From Sthenelais limicola (taxonomy: Eukaryota > Annelida > Polychaeta > Phyllodocida > Sigalionidae): 64,000 nucleotides of DNA. The stretch lies in assembly GCA_942159475.1 (NCBI GenBank), contig OW804096.1, positions 101,282,194 through 101,346,193 on the forward strand. Direction: 5' to 3'. The position numbers were made by a program, and so were the translations under genes. The notes below the pieces were generated by a model, which was given only the letters and a program-made list of their open reading frames with translations, made no database searches and had not been told where the DNA came from. Shown in pieces: positions 45,178-57,305 of this stretch; the stretch's first letter is position 1, and each line of letters begins with the position of its first letter.

Positions 45178-48131
45178 CAGAAGGATGACTCAGCATATTG
45201 CTCCAAGTTTAACCATCAACATAAGACCACAGGGATATATATCTATATATATATAGTAACACAACTACCCACCTATATACTCACTATGTGTTCCCGCAGC
45301 ACAAAGTGTGAAAACATGATAGTCTAAAGCACAGAGCCATTAAAGTCAAGCCCCATCTTTGTTGTGATAAGGCAAAGTCTATTGCAGATAGTATATGAGC
45401 ACGTCTGTGACAGCAGGTTAACATGTCATCAATATCATATGTTACTATTCTTCAAGAATATAGGTTGCATGAAATGATGGCGATGTTGGTCAATTCCCAT
45501 TTTCTTCAGATAATTTGACCTGGATGTGTGAATCATGCATTTATACATATCTTTTTAAACATGTTTGAGGGTCAGCATGTTCTACAAGTTGGTACTCTAA
45601 TGACATGAAATATATATCAAGTCTCCTATTATTATGCAACTAACTGTTGTCAAATTTCACAATGCCAGAACATAAAAAATATGCATGAATTGACAAGATC
45701 TATCTTTTTAATTGACGATGGTTGGTATATCAGAAGTTGTTAGAGGGGATTATACCTGGCCATCGCGCATTCTGACCAATTAAGCAGGCAATTGGTTATA
45801 AATTTACAACAGGGGATCACTAATTCATTATAAAGTCTAGAATAAACCTTGGTATATTGATGTGTGTATCTTGGTGGGCCGGACCCAGCTGTCCGTGATA
45901 GGCTTTTGATACCTAGTTCACCAGGTCTTGACCATCGATTTAGCTTACACCGTTTCCAATAAATTCCTTTTCTACTGAGACTTTTAAGGTTAGAAGGCAC
46001 TAATTAATGAATTCACACTTTAGCAGCGGTTGCAGCAACACTTGCATAATAGAATATTCTAATAAGAGAGCTTGTTAAGGGTGAGTATCACAAGGCGCTA
46101 TGGTCTAGCATATAACCTACCGAACCCAGGAATGAGGGAGCACATAGTTACCAACCAGCTTCTACTGGGATACATTAATAACAACAGTAATGGCAACCCT
46201 GAATATCAATTACCTTCTATGATATATAATTTTACGCTAAAATAGTTCACAATTAACTTATATGGCAGAGCCAAACAGATTCACACAAGAATAAGTGAAC
46301 CAAAAGTCAGCATGACTCTCATGCATGAAAAATTCATTTACTTACTTTCCATGTGTACGATAAATATTGTAAAACAGCAGAGGCCTGTGTATTAATACAG
46401 GCTCTCTGGTCTGGGGTTATCATGGATTTGCGCTATTTATTCAACACAGAGGACAACTCAAGCACAAGCAACAGTAGAATTACGTTTGAAAGGTTTTATT
46501 CAATATAATATACACAGGGAACCATGTGACCATATAACCATGGAAAAAGCTGGATGCAAATAGTTCAAATAAGTCGTCTGCAACAACTGAAAGAAATAAC
46601 TGTATGGCTAAACATAACTACAAATATCTATGCAAATCTAAAGTCAAAAGCTAATCTCCAAATAACTACTTACGCCTGGACGCCAATGTCGTCTGCTCGA
46701 CCGAAATCGGGAGGGAAAGGCCAGGTAGGCGCGAAGGAACAGTAGCTGAAAATCTGCTCCTTACGCTCCTTACGAGCCAGGGAGCTCGGGGGAAGGCTGT
46801 CGACCTCACTGCACTCTACACCCGTCGTTACAATATATAACACTTCATAAGTTTAGCATTGGCTTTTAGGCTTAAATCAGCGAATGGGAAGCCATGGGTT
46901 CCTATTTAGGGAGGCGTTGGTGTGCCAAATCGATGACCACACACATGAATAGGCTACCGTACCTAGCCTGATGCTGAAATCGTAGTTACTATGGCGAAAT
47001 CATGTCTGATAATGTACAAATTCTAAATTTCCCAGTATTTTTCATTTTAATTATGACTGATTATATGTAGCAAATTGGATTGAGATTAATAATAAAGCAC
47101 TTTTTGGTCTGGACCAAACTAAACGTCACTAGTAGTGTTGTCTTCAGAGTTTCTCTTCCAGTTGAAGACTCTGACTTACCTCCAAAATTCTTCATTTTTC
47201 ATCATAAGTGATAGAGATCACTATTTAGCACTCACAGAACATACTCACCATAAATTACTCACCTTCAAATACACAGCTTCTTAAAATTATGACCAGTATT
47301 TGTGATATGCCTACCTTCCTGAATGACTGAAAGGAGCATCGTGTGGTGGGACCATTGGCCAATCTGTCCACTTTGCACCAGCTATTTTTTTCTTTTTAAA
47401 GGCCAAGCCAGGAATCGAACCTGGGTACCACAAGGGCTCATTTCACTCAGATTTTATTGCCAATCTTTAATTAGATGTGGTCGAGACATTACAAAATACA
47501 ATTTGTTTCCCAAGATTCATTACATGACCGCAAGTTTACTTTTTGGTAGTCTTCCTCTGATACCTGATGCTGGATGGCTGTGACCTGAACAAGGAGAGGC
47601 CTAGCACAATACATGACCTAGGATATCCACATTAATAGTTGTTCGATAAAGATTCACTATAACTAGCATTCAAAAGTATAAGGGCATAAACCATGACTAT
47701 CAAAGTTATGAAAGGGAAAACCTGTATTGACTGTACTAAGTTTAGTATTGTTATACAATACAAGCATTAATACATGTATCTAATCTTGTTTAAATTCCGG
47801 GGTGGGGAGCATGACGCACACTAGCAGAGATTTAAAGAAATGAAAATAAAATAATTTACTTTGACTCTCAATAAATGTCTATAATTAAAGCTGTACAATA
47901 CTGTTTCTTCTTGTTTATATTCGTTCTAAGATCCCCATCCTCCCCCTACCTAAGTCATGACCCGACTGTCTATGGCAACCCAACTCACTATGTCGCACAC
48001 TGGATAAGGGTGCGCCCAGGGCAAGACCAGCCAGACCCTCTAGCATGGGACCACAGCCAAGGTCACCTACCAGGTTCTTCCTTGGTCGATCCCAGAAGAG
48101 CTCGGCTGGAACGGGTGAATCGCTCTACTAA
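45178..48131. other. Non-coding stretch
   Basis: The sequence is AT-rich with no recognisable gene apart from the tRNA-related repeat at 47334-47432. A small palindrome (gcctgtgtattaatacaggc, about 46384-46403) is the only other structure noted. Confidence 0.5.
47334..47432 (-). repeat. tRNA-related dispersed repeat (SINE-like), copy 2
   Basis: It is the inverted copy of 41804-41900, about 90% identical by eye. Its T-arm loop reads ttcgatt, so ggttcgattcc matches the pol III B-box consensus exactly. The shared 97 nt end at the same places in both copies, which suggests a defined repeat unit. Confidence 0.6.
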
Positions 48132-49628
48132 TTAGATGCAACAAAAAACTCTGGCATTGAATATTTACCATCAAAAATACTAAAATCATGCCTATTATCA
48201 CTCTATGAACAGTTCACCCACATCATCAATTTATCATTACTACTGGGAAAGGTCCCAGCCCCATTCAAGGTTGCCAAAGTCTCCCCAGTTTTTAAATCTG
48301 GAGAGAGAACGTCTTGTAATAACTACAGGCCCATATCCTGCATCTCCATGCCAGCCAAGATCTTAGAAAAAATTGTACAAGGACAAATTAGCACTCATTT
48401 CGAAACAAATTCACTCTTTAATAAGACACAATATGGCTTTAGAGCTCAGCACTCGATACAACAAGCCCAAATTGATTTTCTCAACAAAATTTACACTGAC
48501 CTAAACGATAAACTATTGAATAAGACTGTATTTCTAGATTTTAGCAAAGCTTTCGACACAGTTCACCACCAAACTTTACTTGACAAACTGGCAGCATACG
48601 GAGTACAGGGTATGGAACAACTCTGGTTCCGCAATTACTTATCGGAAAGAAAACAAATTGTACAGCTTGGAGGTCTGAAGTCGAGGGAGGGCACAGTCAC
48701 CTATGGGGTACCGCAAGGCACCATCTTAGGCCCAATCTTATTTACTATATATATTAACGATTTACACTCTGTTGTTAGACATGCCCAGATACAACACTAT
48801 GCGGACGACACGGTACTTTTCTATAACAATAAAGATATCACAAATTTGCATAATAACCTACAGCAGGACTTACACAATGTGTACACCTGGTGCACGGTAA
48901 ATAAACTTTCCCTTAACACCTCTAAATGTAAAACCATGTCATTTGCACTAAGCTACCCTGCTAAAAACAAATGCAACAGCCAAGCAAAAAGCCTAGAATT
49001 AGGGCACTCAACTTTAGAACAAGTGCACGAATACAAATATTTAGGCCTCACTCTTGACGATATGCTCACATTCAAAACTCACACAAATAATACCCTTAAC
49101 TTAGTTTCGGCAAAGATTAGACTCCTCTACAGAGCAAGAGACTCCTTAACTGCCAAAGCCAAACATGATTTGTACAAAATGGCAATCCTCCCAAATTTTG
49201 ATTTCTGCGATTTTATATACGACTCGGCACCAAAATCTATACTACAAAAACTTCAATCACAGCAGAACAAAGCACTAAGAATAATATTTAACAAGTCCAA
49301 ATACGAAAATGTAGATAAGGAGCACGTTAAACTCAATATTTGGCCGCTTCAATTGCGCAGGGATAAACATATTCTGGACATGTCTTTCTATCTCTCTCAG
49401 AACCAAGATAACCTAGACAAAAGATGTTTACCTACCAGGAGCCATGCCCCTGGTAGGAAAAACCTAAAAATCATCAATTCAAAACTTACGAAAATTAATA
49501 ACTCGATCATTTACAAATGCCAAAAAAGATGGAACGACCTCCACATTGAGGCACACAAAATTGAGGACAAACATCAATTCAAAAAGTACACGGAGAAGAT
49601 GCTCTCCCCCTACCCACCAAAGATATGA
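48132..49628 (+). pseudogene. 5'-truncated LINE reverse transcriptase (CR1/Jockey-like)
   Basis: The frame is open from about 48132, entering in the middle of the RT domain (LDATKNSGIEYLP, then NNYRPISCISM), to the stop at 49628. Motifs include KTVFLDFSKAFDTVHH, YGVPQGTILGPILF and catalytic YADD in QHYADDTVLFY, then the thumb-like region (EYKYLGLTLDD) and a C-terminal region with KRWNDL. The endonuclease half is missing, as expected for incomplete target-primed reverse transcription. The remaining frame has no stops, so the insertion is fairly young. Clade assignment is by motif style only. Confidence 0.88.
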
Positions 49629-50039
49629 CTGTGTCGCCCCTCCCTCAGCTCTCTGTTTATATATGTCTTTCACTCTGTATTACAATACTATTCTGGAGGA
49701 GGGCGAAAGGTAACTTGTTTTAGTACCTCACCCCTCCTTCAGTACACTCTTCCATGTTTATTGCCTGTTCGTTAACAAGTACACTTCCATTGCTCGTGAT
49801 GTCACTAGACACTTAGTATAAAATATTGTTTAAAAAGGTTACCGAAGGTAAACCATACCTCACTGTCAATTGTATTACCCAATCTATGTAATCATCTCAT
49901 CAACTCATTACTTTCACCCCATCACTCCCATCCAACCATTGTCATGCTACTCATATAACCTGAAATAGAACTAGTCACCTAGAAACATGTAACCAAACTT
50001 AAGTTCAAGCAAGTTCTCAGGCAACCGGCGGAAGACCTA
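49629..50039 (+). other. LINE 3' UTR and flank before the LTR element
   Basis: Non-coding sequence following the RT stop; it includes cacccctcctt(c) repeats near 49727-49740. I could not find a clear LINE 3' end or the start of the next LTR in it. Confidence 0.4.
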
Positions 50040-50301
50040 TTGTCATGTCAGCCTGCTACCATGCATCAGCATGTAGGGGGAGCCACAAGCACCCTCAGAA
50101 TGAGTGCTGCTCCTCCGGGACGAGTGCTGCTCCTCCAGACTTGTACAGAGGTAATAAAACACATTGAGTACGGTATAGCTACTGAGTGGACTTACTTTCT
50201 TAGTCTCTGTATACCTTACTCATTAGATTCTTCATAACATCCCTTATCATTGATGTGTATTCATCATAGTTAACTGATAAGCTAGACGCGAGGACTTGTC
50301 A
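50040..50301 (+). repeat. 5' LTR (3' boundary inferred, 5' boundary uncertain)
   Basis: The sequence ends in ...cttgtca at 50301, one base before a candidate tRNA primer site. It contains an AATAAA signal (50153-50158) and a duplicated gagtgctgctcctcc motif. The matching 3' LTR lies beyond the window, so the LTR start cannot be fixed; 50040 is only a placeholder at a TG. Confidence 0.4.
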
Positions 50302-50302
50302 A

Positions 50303-50320
50303 TGGTGGAGAACAAACTCG
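50303..50320 (+). promoter_or_regulatory. Candidate primer-binding site
   Basis: The sequence tggtggagaacaaactcg begins with TGG, complementary to the tRNA CCA end, immediately after a CA-ended LTR. The tRNA that would prime here is not identified. Confidence 0.35.
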
Positions 50321-50684
50321 GTCTTAGTACGTATTAATTAAGGAGTTAATTATCATTTGCTAAGAGGGAGTGGATACCTAGGAGTTGCTATGCTAGCAGG
50401 ATTACCACAAGGCCACCCATACAAGATGTAAGGGGTGGGTTGTATGCAGGCTAGCAGTAGGCAACCCAAGCCCCACCTCCAGCAAGGGAGCAAGCTACTC
50501 ACATAGCTGCACTGGAGGTGAGGAATGTAGTAGCAAGGCAGGGATGAGCTGGGAGTGAGTGAATACCTGCCCATGTTTAGAAACGGGGTGGGTGTACCCA
50601 AGTGAGCTCATACCTTGTGTTGTTTGTAAGTGTACTTGTATTATCGCTCTCGAACACTGTGGCTAGGAAGCATGGGGACAGGAT

Positions 50685-53141
50685 ATGGACCATGCTGACT
50701 GGCAGAGGGTGATAAAAACAATACGGAATAGGACTTATGTTGCATACGTCCGACCAGTGCCAATAGATCTGCCACCAGTTAGGACAAATAGAGAAAGAGT
50801 TACTCTGGTGGACCTGGAAGATAGACTATCTATAGACTATAATTTTGGGGATCAGAGCAGTGGAATGGCAGAAGCCGAATTATTGGCAATGAATCCGGAA
50901 GCGGAACAAGAACAGGAGGAGGGTGCCCATGGAGGAGGCACGCCGCCCCCCGCGGCGGAACAGCAACCGGGAGGGGCAGGTGTTGGAGCACAGGTGGGTG
51001 AAGGACATCCAGTGCAAAATGAGCGGTTACAACCACCACAGTCTCCTGAGCAGGGTCTTGGACCACAGCCTCCTGAGCAAGGTCTTGGACCACAGCCTCC
51101 TGAGCAGGGTCTTGGACCACAGCCTCCTGAGCAAAATCTTGGACCACCGCCTCCTGAGCAGGGTCCTAGACAACAGGGACCAGGACAACAGGTCCCTGGA
51201 CAACAGGGACCAGAGCAACAGGTCCCTGGACAGCAGGGCCCAGGGCCACGGCTTCCTGGACCGCAGGGTCCCAGAGTACAGGGCCCAAGGCCACAAGGGC
51301 CGCCTCAACCAAGGCCGCAAGGACCGCCTCAACAAGACCCACAAAATCGCCAAGGGGAAGCGCAACAGCAACAAAACAACCAGGGTCAACCACCACCCCG
51401 GGTGCCCCCACCGCGACGGGATGTGTTTCCGCCGATAGCATTGCCACCACCGCTGCCTGTGAATGTACAAGGAAATGGAGAGGCAAGACAGGGTCAGCAG
51501 GAGGAACCGGAGGTACTGCAGAACCCCTTGTTGGCTGGAAATGGTGCGGCGTTCCCGAGGGGTCAGTTGGGATCGTCAGGGAGCTCCTCCAGAGGGAGTA
51601 TTGGTCAGCGAATGAATGCAGATGACAGTGTCCATTTCTGGAGGGATATGGACGATGCAGACCTCCGGAGAGGCGGAAGGAGATCTGTGGGCTCTTCAGA
51701 GGAAAGTCAGCCAGGTCCCTATCAAATGCAAAATATGAGGGCAGAGTTAGATTACGTTCGCCAAGTAGCTGAGCATATCAGACAAAGCATGTTGATAGAA
51801 AGGGACAGGGCTGACAATTACGAGCGTCGCCTCAGAGCTGCAGAAGATAGAGTTCGAGAGGAGATAGATGCACGGGAACAGAATGCTAGGGGCTATCGTC
51901 TGGACATAGATAGGCTGGATGCCATGCACAGGCAGGATATGGACGCTTATCATGCCACAGTAAGAGAGCTGAGGGGAGAGATTGATGACAGATCAGATGA
52001 CAGAAGGAGAGACCATCGATTGTTGGATCAGATGGTTAGACAGCGTCAGCCCATGCGGGGACAAAAACCTGCATCGGGATTCACGACGTTCGAGCAATCT
52101 TTCAGTCAAGAATTACCCCGGGAAGGAGATTGGAGAAGGCCACTGGAAAGACAATCAACTCCAGTGCAGGGGGAAAGGCAGGACCCACCCCAACAAAATC
52201 TGGAAGGGTCGAGGGAACTGAATGGATCGGCAGTGGGTCGACCAGTACAGACTCACAACCAGAGCCAACCCCTGATACAACAACAAACCATTAATCAACC
52301 CCGTTCAGCAGCTCCGCCCCAGCCACCACAGTATACACAGTCTCTGCCTGGAGAGAATGTGGAGCAAAGGAATACTCACCAGTACCATCAGCAAGAGGTG
52401 GAGCAGCAGCAGCAGCAGCCACCACAACAACAACACAGTGACCTGTATGGGGATCCATATGGGAGGATAGCTGATTGGTTTCGGCCTTCCCCCAGGGGCC
52501 GGGAGTATCGGCAGGAAAGACGGTTGCCTGAATATGAGCAGATGTATTATCCTGGGACAGATCATTATGGTGCGTTTGCACAGGGAATTTATGGTCAAAC
52601 TGACAACAGACAGGGGCCGTACAGCCAGGTTGGTGTTGCCCCACAGGTGGCGAGACAGCAAGTGGGAGCGGAACAACCAAGGACATCAACGCCTCCTAGA
52701 TACGCCTGGCCAGGCCAAATGGTTGATTCCTGTTGGCCAGCAGATGGTATATATAGAGGTGGTGCTAGTAGACAACCTCCGCATACCAGGCAAGATGATA
52801 AGATCTCAGTGCCGGAAAAGAATAAGTCAAGCAAGAAATCAAGCAAGAGATCAAGTAGGAAGTCAAAATCAACCCACTCCTCAGATGATACAGATGATTC
52901 CACCGATATAGAAACGGAGGATGAGGATGGGTTACTTCGGAGCGTTACTGCTGGGGATTGGAAGAAAAAGGGTCCACATGTACCCGCAGTAATAGCCAAG
53001 GCTATATTCATAGCGCCTGAGCCCTTCGATGAGCCAACGGCCAGGGTATCAGCTGAAAGGTTTTGTAGAAAATACGTGAATTATGTGACATCGTTGGGGG
53101 TTCCAAAGTCCATGTTGTTGAAGGCGTGGAGAAGTTCCTAA
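50685..53141 (+). CDS. Gypsy gag, N-terminal part, P/Q-rich
   Basis: It has 818 codons from ATG. An N-terminal segment of about 85 residues (YVAYVRPVPIDLPPVRTNRE) is followed by a low-complexity Pro/Gln/Gly region. There a 27-bp unit encoding PPEQGLGPQ is repeated about four to five times (51042-51170) and runs of GPGQQVPGQQ follow. Next come a charged coiled coil (about residues 350-455: VRQVAEHIRQSMLIERDRAD), a second Gln/Pro-rich stretch, and a Lys/Ser-rich patch (KKSSKRSSRKSKS). The end enters the capsid domain (RVSAERFCRKYVNYVTSLGV) before stopping. It is unusually long for Gypsy gag. The capsid domain continues in another frame. Confidence 0.75.
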   Translation: MDHADWQRVIKTIRNRTYVAYVRPVPIDLPPVRTNRERVTLVDLEDRLSIDYNFGDQSSGMAEAELLAMNPEAEQEQEEGAHGGGTPPPAAEQQPGGAGVGAQVGEGHPVQNERLQPPQSPEQGLGPQPPEQGLGPQPPEQGLGPQPPEQNLGPPPPEQGPRQQGPGQQVPGQQGPEQQVPGQQGPGPRLPGPQGPRVQGPRPQGPPQPRPQGPPQQDPQNRQGEAQQQQNNQGQPPPRVPPPRRDVFPPIALPPPLPVNVQGNGEARQGQQEEPEVLQNPLLAGNGAAFPRGQLGSSGSSSRGSIGQRMNADDSVHFWRDMDDADLRRGGRRSVGSSEESQPGPYQMQNMRAELDYVRQVAEHIRQSMLIERDRADNYERRLRAAEDRVREEIDAREQNARGYRLDIDRLDAMHRQDMDAYHATVRELRGEIDDRSDDRRRDHRLLDQMVRQRQPMRGQKPASGFTTFEQSFSQELPREGDWRRPLERQSTPVQGERQDPPQQNLEGSRELNGSAVGRPVQTHNQSQPLIQQQTINQPRSAAPPQPPQYTQSLPGENVEQRNTHQYHQQEVEQQQQQPPQQQHSDLYGDPYGRIADWFRPSPRGREYRQERRLPEYEQMYYPGTDHYGAFAQGIYGQTDNRQGPYSQVGVAPQVARQQVGAEQPRTSTPPRYAWPGQMVDSCWPADGIYRGGASRQPPHTRQDDKISVPEKNKSSKKSSKRSSRKSKSTHSSDDTDDSTDIETEDEDGLLRSVTAGDWKKKGPHVPAVIAKAIFIAPEPFDEPTARVSAERFCRKYVNYVTSLGVPKSMLLKAWRSS

Positions 53142-53971
53142 CCGGCGTGGCGTTAGTATGGTTTGAACAGTTCTTGGCAGAAAATCCTAAAGTCAGTTTT
53201 GAGACCTTTAAGCGCCTCTTCTGTGAGGAATTCAAGTCTCTTTCATACCATGAGAGGATGGTAGGATACGCCCACAGGAGGCAAGGAAAAGATGAAACTG
53301 TCAAAGAGTATAACAAAGATATGTTGGTATTACTATCTAGAGCAAAAGTGCCGGAGCATACTAAGGTCGATTTTTATATAAATAACCTAAAGCCAGAACT
53401 GTCACGTCGGGTTCTGTGTAAAGACCCTAAAACACTTAGGGAAGCTGTTCTATGTGCTATTGAAAAAGAGGTAGACGATCAGACAAGGCCAGGAATAAAG
53501 GCAGTCACTGAGATGAAGACTGACATAATAAGAGCTATTAACTCGGCCAACTATGGACGGCCCAACGTACCTCGCCAGCAACAACAGCAGCAGGGATTTG
53601 ATGGCGGCTACCAGTCCCAACAGTGGCAAGATGACGGCAGAGGTCGTCAGCGTCAGAGGGGAAATAACAGTCGTCGGAATTCTATGACAAGGACGTCCGG
53701 TGGAAATAGCGGTTCACAGAACAGAGATGGCCCAGCGAGATCACCAGGAGGGACCACATGTGTCAATTGCGGAGCAAGGTCGAGGTCTAGAGAAAATCAA
53801 GGTGGTTTTAAAAGAAGTGCTTCGCAGGAAAATAAAGGATACGGTGGTGGAAACACTTCAGGCCAATCACCTTCTGGTCGTGCACAAAATAGGCAATTTA
53901 AAATTCAACAGAGGGCGGTGACACCCTTCAGTGACAATAGTCATAACGATTGTCAAAATAATAATGGCTAA
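53126..53971 (+). CDS. Gypsy gag, capsid (Retrotrans_gag) and C-terminal part
   Basis: This is the Retrotrans_gag family core: FLTGVALVWFEQFLAENPKV, FETFKRLFCEEFKSLSYHER and a YNKDMLVLLSRA / FYINNLKPELSRRV helix set. It is in a -1 frame relative to the preceding gag part, with no obvious slippery heptamer, so an indel is more likely than programmed shifting. The C-terminus is Arg/Gly/Gln-rich and nucleic-acid-binding-like. Only half of a zinc knuckle is present (TTCVNCGARSRSREN; CX2C without the following His and Cys). It overlaps pol by 41 nt. Confidence 0.85.
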   Translation: MEKFLTGVALVWFEQFLAENPKVSFETFKRLFCEEFKSLSYHERMVGYAHRRQGKDETVKEYNKDMLVLLSRAKVPEHTKVDFYINNLKPELSRRVLCKDPKTLREAVLCAIEKEVDDQTRPGIKAVTEMKTDIIRAINSANYGRPNVPRQQQQQQGFDGGYQSQQWQDDGRGRQRQRGNNSRRNSMTRTSGGNSGSQNRDGPARSPGGTTCVNCGARSRSRENQGGFKRSASQENKGYGGGNTSGQSPSGRAQNRQFKIQQRAVTPFSDNSHNDCQNNNG

Positions 53972-56900
53972 CGATAAAAAAATTGAAAATCAGAAGGTGG
54001 GTCGCATCACCAGAGTGAATGGTGATGGCTCTATAATAGACCCCTTAGAAGAGCAGGTGTTGGATCATACGGAAAACTATTTTAACATAGAGGACGATAC
54101 GTTTGATATGGTGACTCTTTTTCAGGAGAAAGGGGAGCACGTGGATAGAATATTGGTGCCCATGGAAAAGGGATTCGTTAGGATCGGTGTGGGTGAGTTC
54201 ACAGATGTTCCTTTTCTCATTGATACTGGTGCCACTTGTACATGTATGAGCGAGGTAATGTATAAGGGTATTAGAGCACAAATTGGGGAAATGAAAATTC
54301 GGAAAATTCGGAAAAGGGTTTTTCTGGCTGATAATACAGCACAACAAGTAACTTATAAGGTATTAGCGGTTGTAGCATTGTATGGTCGGCGATTTTCCCA
54401 TTGGTTTGATGTGTTGCCAAAACTCTCATGCCCTATGATTATGGGAGTAGACTTCATGAGGAAGTATAGAGCCCAAATAAATTTTGGAATAGATAAACAA
54501 CGAACCTATGCTATACGGGCAGATAGAAACATATATCTACCGCCACAGACAGAGCATTTATTTACAAATTCTGTGACAGCACCAGTGGATTTGACCACCA
54601 CTGTGGGGGTAACGGATAATGTGCGCTTAGCAAACCCTACACCCTATATGGTCAAACGAGCTGTGGTTAAGCCAGGGGGTGAAAGAAATAGGGTGGCAGT
54701 CTGTCTGTATAACGCTAGTGATAGTTGGTATACAATAAAAAGAAATTCGGTCATGGCTCTATATTCTATAGAAGATGAAGGTGACTTTCTTCCATTAAAT
54801 GGGACGCATGGGAGGAACGATGATAATGCTTTAAATGTATTGACGGGGGAATCCAGAGATGGTGACTCCTTTGAGTACAGAAAATACAATATGGGAATCA
54901 ATTTGACAACAGTGCAGCGTGAACAGCTGTTGCATTTGTTGACAAAACATGAAGATGTCTTTGTGGGACCCAGTAATAAGATTGGATTGACTAATCTGTA
55001 TGAACATCGTATAGATTTGAAAAAGGAATATGTTCCTAAGGCAATGCACTCTTATCGCATGAATCCAAGGATGAAGGAGGAAATGCGAAAGATATTGCGG
55101 GAGCAAGTCGAACAGGGGGTGATAGAAAAGACGGACGACATAGTGGAGCAAACTTCTCCAGCGTTTTTGGTCCAGAAACCTTCTAAAGGAGGTGTTCAGG
55201 CTTTTAGAATGGTCGTAGATTTTCGTTGGATAAATTCGATGGTAAAATCGCAATCAAGGTCGTTTCCTAGTGCTGAGGAGACGATAGAGGCCGCAGGAGC
55301 ACTGGGGGGTAAGTTCTTTTCCACCTTAGATGCAATGAGCGGTTTTCATCAAATTCCAATTAGGAAAATGGATAGAATTAAGACAGCTTTTTCGACTTGT
55401 GATGGTATTTATGTTTACAAGACTATGCCCATGGGTTTGAAGACAGCCCCTAAGGCTTTCCATGCGGTGATAGAAAGAATTGTGGCAGGGATACCATCGG
55501 CACTCCCATATGTGGACGATATTCTGTTAGCAAGTGTCACTTGGGATGACCACCTACAGCAACTTTCACAGGTGTTTGGGGCCTTTCAGAAGGCAAATAT
55601 AAAATTTAAAAGACAGAAATGTTTTTTTGGTTTGGAGTCAGTACCATTTCTGGGATTTAGGGTTACTTCAGAGGGAATACAGCCAAACCCTGACAAGGTT
55701 GAGGCTATAGAAACATTTCCTGTCCCTAAGTCTGTGAGACAGGTGCAGGCTTTTAATGGACTTAGTAATTATTACAGGGCGTTCATTGCGGACTTCAGTA
55801 ATATTATGACACCATTATACAAAATTACAAAAAAAGGTATGAAATTCGACTGGGATTCAGACTGTCAGAAAGCTTTTGAAAAAATTAAGAAGATCATTTG
55901 TGAAGATGCGCTGCTGAGGTACCCAGACTATGGGAAGCCCTTTTCTGTAAATACGGATGCCAGTTTAACGGCCCTAGGGGCGGTAATATCTCAGCATGAT
56001 TCAGAGGGAAATCTGCGCCCGATAGCCTTTGCAGGCAGGTCGTTGACAGGGGCAGAGACGAGGTACAGCACTACAGACAGGGAGGTACTGGCGATTAGGT
56101 TTGCTTTAGCCAAGTTTAGACACTATTTGTTGGGAAATTCTTGTGTAGTGAATACTAACCACGCCCCTCTGTTGGCACTAAATGCTAAGAGGGATCTCTC
56201 AGGCAGAATGTGTAGGTCGTTGGAACAAATTCAGGAGTACGATTGTCAGATCAAATATGTGGCAGGAAAATTGAATATTGTGGCTGATGTTCTTTCTCGA
56301 AGGGACTACCCAATGACTATTGCACAGCAAAGAGAATATGAAATGATACCTCGAAGGCATCAGGTGACATTCAATCCAATCAGTATGGTGAAAACATTTG
56401 AGGAAGATCAGTTGTGTGAAAATTACCCCATATTGAAATATAAAAGATGTCCTATCCTAAAGGGCATAAAGAACGCAGTTCCATTCCCGGTAGAATCAGC
56501 TAGACTGAATAGTATCACAGGGGCAGTGTTTGATATCATACCTGGTGCGTTGAAGATGATACCGGCGAACAGGACCTACATGCTGATGCCAAAGGTAATA
56601 GCAGATCCTTGTGTGGGCCAGGTGTCAGTGGTAGAGGCGCCAGTCTTTCAGCAGATGTCGGTGGCAGCACCGGCAAAGCAAATATACTACACTATAGGTG
56701 CAGTGCAGACAAGGCACTCTACTAAACAGCAAACCACAAAATCGCTGTCTGAAAAGAAAGCGAGAGGAGAAAAGGTCAAGAAAGTAGCAAAGTTTAGCCC
56801 AGTACAAAGCAAGGCAAAGAAGGCAAATCCTACTCAATCTCCATCAAAGAGAACTAAATTAAAGAGGGCTGCGGTGACAGCAGCAGTACCAGATTTTGAA

Positions 56901-57305
56901 AGAGAATTTTTTGGAAACTTAGGTAAAGATTTCGGAATTCCAATGGATAGAGATAAATTCATGGATGATCAAAATGAAGATGTACATTGTGGGGAATTGA
57001 TGGATTATATTAAAAGTAATAAATTGCCGAGCACGGATGCCAGAGCTAGACAGGTGTTGCTTACAAATGACCAGTTTTTCCTTCACAGGGGCATGTTGTG
57101 TAGACTGCCGAATGGGGTCAAGCTCAGGGAGGCTGCACAGCTGTTCCAGATAGTGCTCCCTGAAAAACATGTACTGCCTGTGTTACGAATATTGCATGAT
57201 GGGCCTATGTCAGGGCATATGGGAACTGTGAAGTTATTGAAACTAATAAGGAACAGATTCTATTGGCAGAATATGACTAGAGACATAGTGGACTATGTTG
57301 CAACC
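53931..57305 (+). CDS. Gypsy pol: protease, RT, RNase H and start of integrase
   Basis: It reads +1 relative to gag, with the first ATG at 53964. The aspartic protease has DTGA in FLIDTGATCTCMSE and MIMGVDFMRKY. The RT has GVIEKTDDIVEQTSPAFLVQ, FRMVVDFRWIN, FFSTLDAMSGFHQIPI, MPMGLKTAPKAFH and YVDD in LPYVDDILLAS. RNase H has FSVNTDASLTALGAVIS, REVLAIRFALAKFRHYL and NIVADVLSRRD. A linker of about 230 residues follows, with a Lys-rich patch (KKVAKFSPVQSKAKKANP). The integrase zinc-finger half H...H is in RILHDGPMSGHMGTVKLL. The frame is then cut by a LINE at 57305/57306; the residues after it up to 57359 are LINE sequence. Confidence 0.92.

Noticed and set aside
47875..48135. A small protein just upstream of the 48-kb LINE
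   Set aside because: No known domain and it ends where the truncated LINE begins; could be part of another repeat.
50923..51486. Alternative frames on both strands across the gag P/Q-rich region
   Set aside because: They are shadows of the 27-bp tandem repeat inside gag; the gag frame is the only one with a continuing coiled coil.
53100..53141. Programmed -1 frameshift joining the two gag parts
   Set aside because: No slippery heptamer or stable downstream stem was seen; an indel is simpler, though comparison of copies would decide.
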